Of a stretch of DNA of 64,000 bases, positions 12,201 to 24,200 are shown one piece after another. The position numbers and the translations under genes were made by a program. Positions within the stretch are counted from its first letter, which is position 1. The number at the start of each line of letters is the position of its first letter. The notes beneath the pieces were generated by a model that saw only the letters and a program-made list of their open reading frames with translations, searched no databases and was not told the origin of the DNA. Source of the stretch: Branchiostoma floridae (lineage: Eukaryota; Chordata; Leptocardii; Amphioxiformes; Branchiostomatidae); the NCBI RefSeq assembly GCF_000003815.2, contig NC_049997.1, positions 1,630,447-1,694,446 on the forward strand. Direction: 5' to 3'.

Positions 12201-15200
12201 TGATCATGTAGAACAATTCTTCAACTTTTTGGAGTGGAGAGGTGCCATATGTTGCCCCTAAGTGCCAATCATCAATAATTTGATCTAAGTTAAATGTTGA
12301 TATTGTTGAGACCTGTATAAATTTATGTTGGGAGTGTGAGGTACAGGTAAGATGGGACAGCTGAGGTTAGTATGTACATGTTAGCACTTGTTAAAACATA
12401 TGCCAGCTGTAGATGGGGGAAGTAGAAAATAATGTGGGAGTTAGGGCACACAGCTGAAAACTTCAGTCCTTACACTGTTATCCTTTTTAATACACATACT
12501 AAATACATGTAACTTAACACTGTTTTTAAAACAGAGGTAAAATTGAGGGCCCTATTGAAAAACTGCTGTAATATCCTACATTTTATGACAACTTTTCAAG
12601 TAAGCTTGTTGGTAAGCCATGTCTGAGAGTTAATTTATTGGTAAGCCATATCTGAGAGGTTGTCAGAGACTGCCAATGGAAAGAAGACTTGTCGATGAAT
12701 TTACAGATTACAAAGTACCCCACCCCAAAAGAACCATTTTGATAAACTAAATCCCTAAGGAACAATGTGATGCAAATTACATGTGACTCTGTGATCTAGA
12801 TGTTATTATGAAGATGGCTGCAAAGACGAGATGATGATGAAATGGTATATGCCGCAATCATCCACTGTTTGGCTCCATGTAGTTCATTCGCCTGTAGAAA
12901 TCATGTAGAAATAGTCTGTTAGGAAATGTCCTCATAACCTGTGAATTATTCATCCTCAAGTTAGATTTGAAAGTTGAAATGCTGTCAAAAACACAACTGC
13001 TATGACTGGCATTTTCACATGAGTGCTAAAGAATTATACAATTATGAGTGAAAAGACATTCTGTTCACGTACACAAGCAGCTAATGATGTCATAAATTTC
13101 TAAGCTATCTAAGCTATCTAAAACACTGTCACAGTGTCAATGCATATGTAGAATGTGAAGTTTGACTTCTGTGGGCTTTGAGACCACACCAATTTATCAG
13201 CTCTTAGATATTTGCAGGAAGTTACATGTAACGTTATATGCACCCAGACCAGAACTGGACATAGCTTCAGTTCCCCCAAAAATCTGGAACCAGTTCTAAA
13301 CTACATTCTCCTTTTGATTCTAAAGTAAACCTGTTAAATACCTTTAATAGATCATGAAATTGGGAAACAAATGAAAACATTGCTGTTGTTGTGTTTACTA
13401 CTGACTGTACATAATTTGGCATGCATTTTTGAACTGTAAAATTTAATGTAAAATTTATGCCAACATGCAATTTTACGTATGACTGAAATACAGTATAAAA
13501 AGACTGAAAGACAATGTCATGGATTCTGGTCTGGGAACCTGAATGCCAGGACGTGAACCTGAACATGACTTGGGGTGCACAGCACTATGTACCTAGTAGA
13601 CACATTGTATTGAATGGAGCTTGGAGGCAAAAAAATTACAGACAATGCTGCTCTTGCTGAACTGCCAAAATATGACCACTTACAGATACCTTGAATTGTG
13701 TGAGTAATCACTTTTCAAAAATTTCAAATCATTTCAAGAATAATTAATCAAATTGGTGTGGTCAGTATAACCAAAGCATATTGTCAAGTTCAACAAATAA
13801 CAGTAAAGAAACGGTACGTACAATTAGGTTGCCGATGAGAACTGTCAGAAGGAAGAAGGGGACACAGGTATATCTGACACCTTTTTCCTCTGGATTTTCA
13901 TGACCAGGACAATTCTCAAACTTGACTATGTCGCAGCGCATGCAGTCCCACATGGATTCTATCCACTCTCCACACAGGACGCGGAACACAATCATGAAGC
14001 TACGAAGGAAGTCCTCAAAGTTCCAACGAGGCCTATCCAAGAGCGGTGTCCATGTCCTGTAGCATTCGCCAAACACCTGCATGCCAAGCACAGCAAAGAT
14101 GTAGATGACGATGCCCAGGACAAAGGTCAAGTTCCCAAGGGCGCCCATGGAATTCCCAATGATGGACAGCAACTTGTTCAGCGTGGGCCAGGACTTGGCT
14201 AACTTGAAGACACGGAGCTGGAAAAGATATGATGCATGAGTTAACAAAGAAAATAAAGACCTGAATGATGACCTATCAACATGTAGCTGAGTTCATAATG
14301 GGAAAGTTTCAGAAAAGTAATTTTGAAGATCATTGTTTTTCCACAAAAGTTGATAATTCTAGATATTTTTCTAAAAATTAAGTCTTGTTATTACTCAAAT
14401 ATCAAGGCACTTAAAGTTAATGTTCGTAAGACAGAGAAATGTCACTAACCAATCGAAATGATCGAAGAACTGAGAATCCTGCTAGACCGCCACCCATCAA
14501 CTGCTCCATCAAGATCTCAATACAACTGAGAATCACGATGAAGGAGTCAAACATATTCCAGCCCACTGCAAAGTAATCTTTTGGCCCCATACCAATCAAC
14601 TTGAAAAAAAATTCCCCTGCAAAGATTCCACTGAAAACCTGTAGAATGGAGACAAAAAAGATTCACAGATTGTTAGGAATGTATTGCTGGAGCAGTCGTA
14701 CTTTGTCTTTAGAAACATTGTTGGACTTTTGCTTTGATTATCAACACTACTATTTGGAACTCAACATTTGGCTAAAAATTTAAAGAAAAATGTAGTGAGA
14801 AATAGCATGTTAACCCTTCATGACAACACTATGCAATCATATAGTACACATGTCTTGAATGAAAATGAAGAGCACATTGCCCATTGATTCAGTGGCATAA
14901 TACCATGTATACTTTGATTATGCAATATGGAAACCTAACCAAAGTAGTACCATGATTACTACCAACACAGATGAGCTACTGTACATGCTGTAGTTAAAGG
15001 GGCATTCCACTCCACACGGGAGTGTTATTTTCCGATAAATATTAATTTTAGGAAGTGATAACTGTATACTACTTCACATTATACGATAAAGTACCCAGTT
15101 GCTCCACATGCCTCAAAAGTTTTCAGTCTTCTACTAAACTCCCCAAGTACCCTCTAATTGAATTAATCCTATGGCTGAATACAATGCAAGACTTTTAGGT

Positions 15201-18200
15201 AAGGTTACAAAACTAATTTCAGGTTCGCTAAGAAATCTCCTCTTGTTCTTGTATTCTTTGCTATCTTATGAGCAATTTGCCTTCTCGGTGTGCTTAGCGT
15301 ACCTCATTTATTCCGAAAATATGTACGATAAACACAGTGTCTATGCGTATAGGGAATGCATGGGTAGGGTCTGCATGGGTTAAGTGATTGTCATTATTGT
15401 ACACATCACGTAATTCATCCCAAGGTGAATTCCACAGAATTCGGCTGATTATGTATTCATTGCCACATTATCTATTGGAAAACAAGACTCCCTTCTGGAG
15501 TGGAATGCCCCTTTAAGACTGACCACTTGTTCCCAATGGTATACATGTATATGTAAACATACAGTACATGTACAAGGAATGGAAACATAGTTTACATGGC
15601 ACTAGATAGGTGGTTTAAGTCCCTTACATAATTGCCAACTTCCAGGGTCTTTTCAAACGGTTTGTTTTGCGAGATGTCGTGATAGTCCATGGCCATGAAG
15701 ACTGTGTTGAATATAATACACAGCGTGATGAAGAGCTCCATGACAGGGTCACAGATGAACAGGAAACTGATTCTGGCGATGACGTTCCAACATGGCGGGC
15801 ACTTCCAGCCACACAGCACATTAAAAGCCTGCAAGAGAAGGCAGCAAAAAAGTCTTTAATTGTACTTATCAATAACTTATCTTATTGACATCATTTGTAC
15901 AGATTCTAGACAGATAACCACATCATTGGTAGCCCCTGAGTAATAGTTCGTACTAATCAACCTACATTGTACCAGTCCAAACTACTTAGTACTAGTACAC
16001 CCTACATTGTAACAGTCCACCTTACATTGTACCAGTCCACCCGACAGTGTGCTAGTCCACCTTACATTACACATCCACCCTAGATTGTACCAATCCACCC
16101 TATGTGGTCCCAGTCTGCCCTACATTGTACCAGTCTGCCCTATACACTGCACCAGTCCACTCTACATTGTTTGGTCCACCTTACATTATTTAGTCCACCC
16201 TACAGTGCAGTAGTCCACTTAACATTGTACCAGTCCACCCAACATTGTTATAATCCACCACATATAGTCCCAATATGGTCCCAGTCCACCCTTCATTGTA
16301 CCATTGTACCAGTCCAACTTTCATTGTAACAGTCCACCCTAAATTGCACCAGTCTACCTTAAGGGTCACAGGCATGTTGGAGGCAGAATCGTTCACAGAG
16401 GCACCTTTGCGCTATTTTAGCCACTTTTCTCTTGCACTCTCACTGACGTGAGGCACTGTTGTGTTTCAAGTCCAGATGAAATCACAGTGTTGTCAATTTC
16501 TCAAAAATTATCAAAATGTATTAAAAAGAGAATCAAAAGAAAATATAAATTTAAAGGACATTGTTATGACATGTCAAAAACCACAGGTAACATATCATGA
16601 ACTACAATTGTCCAACCTTAATCAAAATACCCTTACAGCAAAGGAAATGACATAAATCTCCTATTACACTGAGCAGAGGTACTGTTGAGGTGCTGTTGAG
16701 GTACGTTGGAGTTCATTCGATTGTGTACCAATGTAAAATGCATCAGAAATAGATTTCTGGCCTTGAAAGGATGTTCACTTTTGATACTTACTTATTGATA
16801 CTTGGTGCAATATATGTAATAGATCATCAAACATACGTATAACATTAAAACCATCCTACACTGTTCAGTCCACCCTACATTGTACCAGTCCACACTACAT
16901 TGTACCAGTCCATCCTACACTGTTCAGTCCACCCTACATTGTACCAGTCCATCCTACACTGTTCAGTCCACCCTACATTGTACCAGTCCATCCTACACCG
17001 TTCAGTCCACCCTACATTGTACCAGTCCACCCTACATTGTACCAGTCCACCCTACATTGTACCAGTCCACCCTACATTGTACCAGTCCACCCTACATTGT
17101 ACCAGTCCACCCTACATTGTACCAGTCCACCCTACATTGTACCCGTCCATCCTACACTGTTCAGTCCACCCTACATTGTACCAGGTACATTTGTACAAAG
17201 CAAAGCAAAAACCAAACAAAAGTGCAAAGCAAAGACAAAACGAGATGTCAAGTCAAAACAAGTCACTAAGCCTTAATATGAGATATAGATGACGTATACT
17301 TATTATTAGTAACCTCATATTAAGGTGCAGAGCAAGAACACATAGTCCTCATCAGAAACAAAAGGTTCCAGATATAACAACACTCACTATTTGTAATGGA
17401 GTAGGTGGTTCTTCATCATCAGTCTCCCAGTCCGATGAATCGTATTCTTCATCATCACCTGGAAATAAAATAAAAAATAACTTCCATCACATCTTCAAAC
17501 CAATTATTTGTGGAACTTTTCCTCGGCATGCTTATTGGTGACATCTATGATCTACCCCTCTACGTCAACTCTACATGACAAAATTGATTGTATATAGTGT
17601 ACCTGTCAGAAAAAAAAGGTTGTGGCCTCACTTCCAAATCAAACAAATTAACTGGGTTAGTGTTAGCAGCCTGATACTATAGAGTCCATAGCCCAGGAGC
17701 TGTCCCATCAGCAGGTGTACAATATCAGGGCTGCGTAATCCCCATTATCCATCATAAGAAAGTGAAAGAAAAAGGAGTGTTAGGCCCTGTTCATGATGCA
17801 AAAAATGAAACGGTTCTATCGGTTAGGCCTGGAAATCCGACAGCAAACGACAGGAAACGGTTTGCATTTTGCGTTCATGATGCAAACTTGCAAACTGTTT
17901 CAGTTCCTTGAAAAGGCATGGTAATGCATGGTAATGCGACCTCTGACCCCTGAGGCTGTTGTGATCTTGCCCAAACTTGTACTTCTGTGTCAGACTATTG
18001 GTCTTTGTTCGAAATTGAACCAATGTCTTACTGAATTCAAAGCTGGGTTCTGTTATGACCTTGGAAATGCCTCTGAAAACATTGTGGTCACGATATATGC
18101 CATGCTATGACATTTCCACTGGATCTCCTGACACATTCCCCTTACGATATCAGGACTGCTAGCTCCTCAGTCGACCAGGAGGCGGCCCGATAATAAAAAC

Positions 18201-21200
18201 GAATTTTACGATTGAAAACACGGCCGAAACACCCGAATGACACATTAAAAATTGTACTTTTCCCCCATGCCTGGATGTAAAACGGATCGCGCCGCTTTTG
18301 CGTTCATGATGCAAATTCGCAATTCCGGATAAGGAAGAAACCATTTCAATACTACCTCGCGAGGAGGTTCCGAAAAAAACGTTTCCTATCGCTTCAGATC
18401 CATTTCGGAGCGTTCATGATGACAAAACTTATCCGTTTTAGCTGGCCAAACCGATAGAACCATTTTATTTTTTGCATCATGAACGGGGCCTTAGTGTGCT
18501 CTAACAAGGCAGATCATTTTCTATGAGGGAGTGGTGTGTAATACACGTAATACCAAAGATAAAATACCTGCAGTTACTGTTAAACCATTCATATATACAC
18601 ATTGATGCCCATACTTACGGACAAAACCAGCCTTCCTCACTGCAATTTCCTTTTCTGATTTTTCTTTCTCAGTCTCCTCCATTGTGTGTTTTTCTTGAAC
18701 TGCTTCCACCTCTCCATCCGGCTGCATCTGAGTCAAAGTCACATCAGAATCACATACAAGTTCTTTCTGACTGTTTCAGCAGAGGCTATGGCTTCTTCTG
18801 CCTCGAAGAGATCCGAGCCAAAAAATAAATGTCTGCATGGACGTATGTTTTGTGAGAAATTCCCTTTTAGCCAACCAAACTGATCTCAGATTGGTGAAAG
18901 CTTGTACTTAGTGTTTACCATGGACAAAGGTCCCTTCGTGTACATTACAGTTACATGTAGATGCTTTGTTATTGATAAAATGTGTCTGTATCAGCAGGAT
19001 TACTACAATTATAAAGCATGCAACAAACATGAAAAACAAAATCAGCAAATCATGAATTCTAAAGGAAAAATTTGCTAAATTGTTCTCACCTTTGCCAGAA
19101 GGTTATGTAATTTCAGTAGCATTTGTGTGTGTTGTGTTAATGTATGTATGAGTGTATGTAACGTTAGGTATGTAGTTGACCAGCATATCTCTAGAATGCC
19201 CACATGGATAATCCGATTGTCTTGATACTTAGGATACGGGTAGGTCTTGATGAGACCTTGGGACGATTAGATTTTGGGCTCCCTAGCAGCTTGCTATAGT
19301 ACTGCAGCAGAACTTGCTTTTTGTCTTCCGCGGCGAAAGGCAATCAGACGGAAATTAGATTTCTGTCCGTCTGGGTCGACCATGCCATACCGTGCTAGCG
19401 AGATATTCTACCCTGCAGATTCGACGGTATGTAACGTTATGACATACGTATCGGGCAACCATGAATGTGCTGCTTGGTTTGCGGTCCATGCCATATCGTG
19501 CTAGCGAGATATTGGTCGCTGCAGATTCGACGTTGCCAAAGGCCATGCAAGTATGTATGACATACGTATCGGCCTACCATGAATGTGCTGCTTGGTTTAT
19601 GCATGGCTTATAAGCAGGAATTTGCAGAGACGGATGTGAACGGTGAGGATTTCTTCGTAAGATTGTGTACAATTTATAAACTAACATGTTCGCTGTTTGG
19701 TTATAATAAAACAGACATGGTAGAGAACAGTTTGACATGTCATTTACTTTGTTTTATGGAAAATCACCGCTACAAAATCTAGAATTGTGTAAGATGCGTG
19801 CGCTGCATCTGACATGGTGTGGGAGGAGGGCGTATTCGGAAATTTCTTACTCTAAGAAATTTCAGGCTATTTTCGTGTAACAAACTTCTTTCAGCAAAAT
19901 AGTAGCCCTCGGATGCGTTGAAAATAGAATTACCCACATTTAATTTATAATTTCGAAAGGGAAGATTCTGACCGAGCTCGACGGAGTGAGTCTGACGCAT
20001 GACGTCACGACTCCGTCAAGTAAAAGCATAATTGCGTTACTAAAAGAAACGAAACGTTCCATTAAACATACCACAGACCTGTTTTAGTTTAAAATATCTA
20101 GTACCTTTCTCTTGATCTTGCCATTAAAAAAAATTATTTCCATTACTGTATATGCCATGTTAATATTTTATGTTGTTTATGGTGACAATACTTTGTTTGT
20201 TCTTTCAGAAATTCAGGACACATCTACTGATAAATTTGATTACTACAGTGCACTTTGATAAAACCCTGTTGTACTGTAACAGAGTCGTTCTTAACAGCGA
20301 AACAATCCGAATAAAGTTAATTCATGTATCATTCATACAGTTGTGTTATTATACAGTTCAAGTAAAATATACTCTGTGAGAACCACTACCTTACTAAACA
20401 GTTATATAACCTAGCACTTGACCAAACTGTGCCAGAGCTGCCAACGTTGCAGACTTGGCACCCATAAGTATATATATAAGTATAAGTATATATATAAGTA
20501 AGCGAAAGACCAGCTTTTTTCAGAAGCTCTTGTTTTAGTGGTAGATAGCTCTTGGCAGTAAGTGGTAATTAGGTTTGGGCCCCCTAGCAGCTTTTTGGGA
20601 AACTCCAATTAGTTTCAGACTTTGAAAGAGACAAAATTATTCGAGAAGGTATAAACAGATTGTCGTGATTTTTGGTATGCAGATAGCTTAAGTAATTAAG
20701 TGATGCTTGATAAGATTTGATAGTAATTATGCAAATGGAGTCTAATTTGCATGATTAATGAGGAAATTGTCTAAACCTGCCCTGTTCCATCAAAGGAATT
20801 GCAACATGATTGCAACATGTGGTACTGTAAATGCAGAAATGTTCGCGGTGGATTAATGTTCGCGGTTTTCGCGGCTGCCGCTTCACCGCGAATTTAAAAC
20901 CACCGCGAATATTTTTCCATAACAGTAAGAGACTACAGTGCATGGTGCTACCGCGAAATTAAAACCACCGCGAAAAGTCCATTTTCCCGTTACCGCGAAA
21001 TTAAATCCCCGCAAACGTAAATGCATTTACAGTATTTGTAACTGACAGAGAAGAATGTTGGTCGGTAAATATTATGCAAATAAATGAACTTTTTTGTACA
21101 ATTGATGACAAACACAATTAATACACCAGTTTAAAAGGTAAAATCATTTAGCGAAGGTATGGGATTGTGGAACTCTAGTTTATGAATGGCCTATAACTGG

Positions 21201-24200
21201 AAAATTAGCAAAGGTTTAGGCCTTTTTCTAGCCTGGTATCCATCCTATTCTAGCTCCGGTTTGCTCCTCTGGTTGCTTTTCTGCAGAATATTTGCAAAGG
21301 GAAGCAAACCGGAGCTAGAACAGTGTGGATACCAGTCCAACTTGCATAACTTGAACAAAACAATACACTGGCTGAAAGAATGAAAACTTTGTCAATTATA
21401 ACATTTTTCAGGTAGGCAATGCTTCATGTATGTTCAAATGATGAGATTTACCACATTTCAGGCTGTTTCTGTAATGGTATTTTTTACCAGGGACCAAAAT
21501 TGCATGATGCTACATTGTCATATGATGCTATAACGGGGGCCGCCCTAAGATGCTTCCTGCCCTAAGATGCCACGGATGTTATGCTGATCTTATTATGCAT
21601 AAGTACACCGTGTTTGTTGCCACTGACTATGATGATTAGAAAGGTAAATAAACCAAACAAACAGCTGTTTTTTTCCATTGAAAAAATACCTAGTACACAT
21701 ATTCACTTCCCTTTTTTTTTAAGACAGACTTTTCAGAATAATGTTGGTAGCGCCGAATCACTGTGGTCACCTGTTTCTAGGTATTGGTGGCTCGTGTCCC
21801 TAAATATACAACCTGTACAAAACAGCCACACAACTGTCATACACGTAAGAAATAAAGCTTCACAAAACACTACAAATATTGGTCTTCAAATGTTTGTTGA
21901 GTAGAAGACCGGCCATAGAAAAAACAATGTAAGCATCACCGCCGTTGTTTTCCCCGGGGAGTGTGGCCCTGAAGGTGGCAGACGAGCGAACGCTCCAAAG
22001 ATTTGTTACTCTAACAAACGACACGTACCGTCCATAAAAATGAAACTTCACAGAGTGATGTCAAATATGTTTCGAATGAGGTTTTTTTTTGTGATTTTGC
22101 CGTTTTTCGTAATGATTTTGTTAGTCGGGCCGCCACATTCAGTGCATTTCGCCCATTTCCCATGAAAACACGACCTGGATTGTGATAGATTCAGCCCTCC
22201 TCACGGGAGACGAGAAGCACACACAATCACAATTCTATTGTCAAAAGAAAGCTAATATATCATAGAATTAGAATTTTTATTTTATGTTTATCTAAATTGG
22301 TCACCAGCTTTCGAAGGGAGCAAATTACAAAAGCGTGTCAAGTTAGGGCGCACTGTCTAACGCAGCTCAAAATCGGAAGTTATATTCACGATAACGTCCT
22401 CAGCGTTTGCCAGTTGTAACGCGGAGGGTGAAGGGTTCATGAACAGTATGAATGCATTCCTTATCCAAGTATGGTCTCTAGATGAATGTGTTAAAAATTC
22501 ATTGATCAAAACTTGACCACTCTTTGGCAACTAGTGATGGAGCGCCGTGAGTTAGAGCGCGTAAAAATGCGTAGCATCTAAAGGCGGACCCCGTTACATG
22601 TAACAAGTTATATCACCTCAATTCTCAATACTTCAAGACATTTAAAATTTGGTTGTAAGTTTGTTATTACTCCATCGGATTCCATAAGATTTGCCCTGAT
22701 GGAGTTGGTGCTGTTTTCTTTTTACCAAACTGAAGCTAGTACTCAGATTTTGAAAGGCAATTTGTACATTTGGTATCTCATGTGCATTTTTGATTACAGT
22801 GATTTTGAAAAGATCATACATGCAATTAAACCATTTATTTCCAGAAATTACCTCAGTGGACAGTTGGCACAGAATACAAGCTTACATTTTGTACTCTCCC
22901 TCTATTGGTGAAAACACTTTTCAAATTTCAAACCTAAAATTGAAGTTTTTGAAAGAAAGCTATCGCAAAATTTGATATGATCTATTGATAAGTCATGAAT
23001 TTTGTATATACTAACCCATTGGAACAGAAGTTTGTTAAAATAAAGTTCAGCAGGTTGTACCTCTATGTCTTGCATGGACAGGAAGTTGGAGTTGGAGGGG
23101 AATGCTCCATTCAAGGCTGTCCAGGACACAATGCTGCACGAAGGGTGCACCTTGTACAGGGAAGAATACATTTAGTGTCTCCTTAGGGAGTAAGGAACAG
23201 TAGTTATAGGGGAGGAGAGGGGAGGGGCAGGGGCTCTCTTCAAGATGTGATATCTGCAAACTATGGAGGGTTGATATCAACAATTAATTATTGCTAATGG
23301 AGAGAAATGGGACAGTACAGAAGGATGACACAAGATGGCGAGTACATACAATGTACAATGTGATGTAATATAGGTTTTGTGTGAGACAGTAGGGCAGACA
23401 CTTGATGCACTTGATGTTTACTTAAAATTGATGGAAATATAGGACCTTCATGTACATGTACATTCAGTTTTGATTAAAAGTTGTTGACTTAAAACAGTCT
23501 CTTTTTCCAGCATTTCCCTCATTGAAAAAGGCACACACAATATTTGCTTTCAAGTCATTGTAGTTTAAAGCGATCAATAATACGGGTTACATCTATCCTC
23601 AATACTTCATGACCTGTTATAATATAAGCAAGAAACTTTCTTGTGCACACATATCCGTCGATATTGCTTGGCAGTTTAATCAGTCTGAAGTACTGCATGT
23701 AACTATAGCCTCCAATTGGTCAGATGTGTAATGATATAATCAGGGATATAACAGTTCATTGCGTATGACAAGACTATATAGTTCACCTACCTTGCAGGTG
23801 CTTCCACATTTACTGCCACTTCGACTGCTGCTTCGACTACTTCTACTGCCACTACGTTTTCTCCGCGCTGCAACGTTAGCGGAGCTGCTTTCACTCTCAC
23901 TATCTGACTCCGAGCTGCTTCCACTGCCACTTTCTCCTGCTGCTCCCATAGCTTCCTCCTCCTCATCCTCCTGTCAGAAGGGCAAAATGCAAAATATTAG
24001 AATTGTGTATGACCTGTACATCTTACTGTGCACTTAATCATGACCCGTACATCTTACTGTGCACTAGTCATTCCCTTTACATCTTACTGTGCACTTAATC
24101 ATGACCCGTACATCTTACTGTGCACTAGTCATTCCCTTTACATCTTACTGTGCACTTAGTCATGACCCGTACATCTTACTGTGCACTAGTCATGCCCTTT

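Larger units (their letters stand above)
15829..17387 (-). other. Intron 13 (1.56 kb), two minisatellite blocks
   Basis: Two blocks of 20-bp minisatellite separated by about 500 bp of AT-rich sequence. No coding signal. Confidence 0.8.
18728..23060 (-). other. Intron 11 (4.3 kb), repeat-rich
   Basis: Holds a duplicated segment (19380-19600), a unit of the ATGCAAAT-rich dispersed repeat (about 20580-20770), a palindromic MITE (20823-21034), a foldback (21232-21336) and a 1.07-kb TIR element (21531-22597). No convincing exon. Confidence 0.65.

Noticed and set aside
16880-17292. Long plus-strand reading frames of repeated VHPTLYQS-type peptide
   Set aside because: Translation of the 20-bp minisatellite in an intron.
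23061-23283. Alternative frame of candidate exon 11 ([14 protein letters not shown]-like)
   Set aside because: Would not fit the phase-0 junctions of exons 10 and 12; only the phase-0 reading is retained, and with low confidence.
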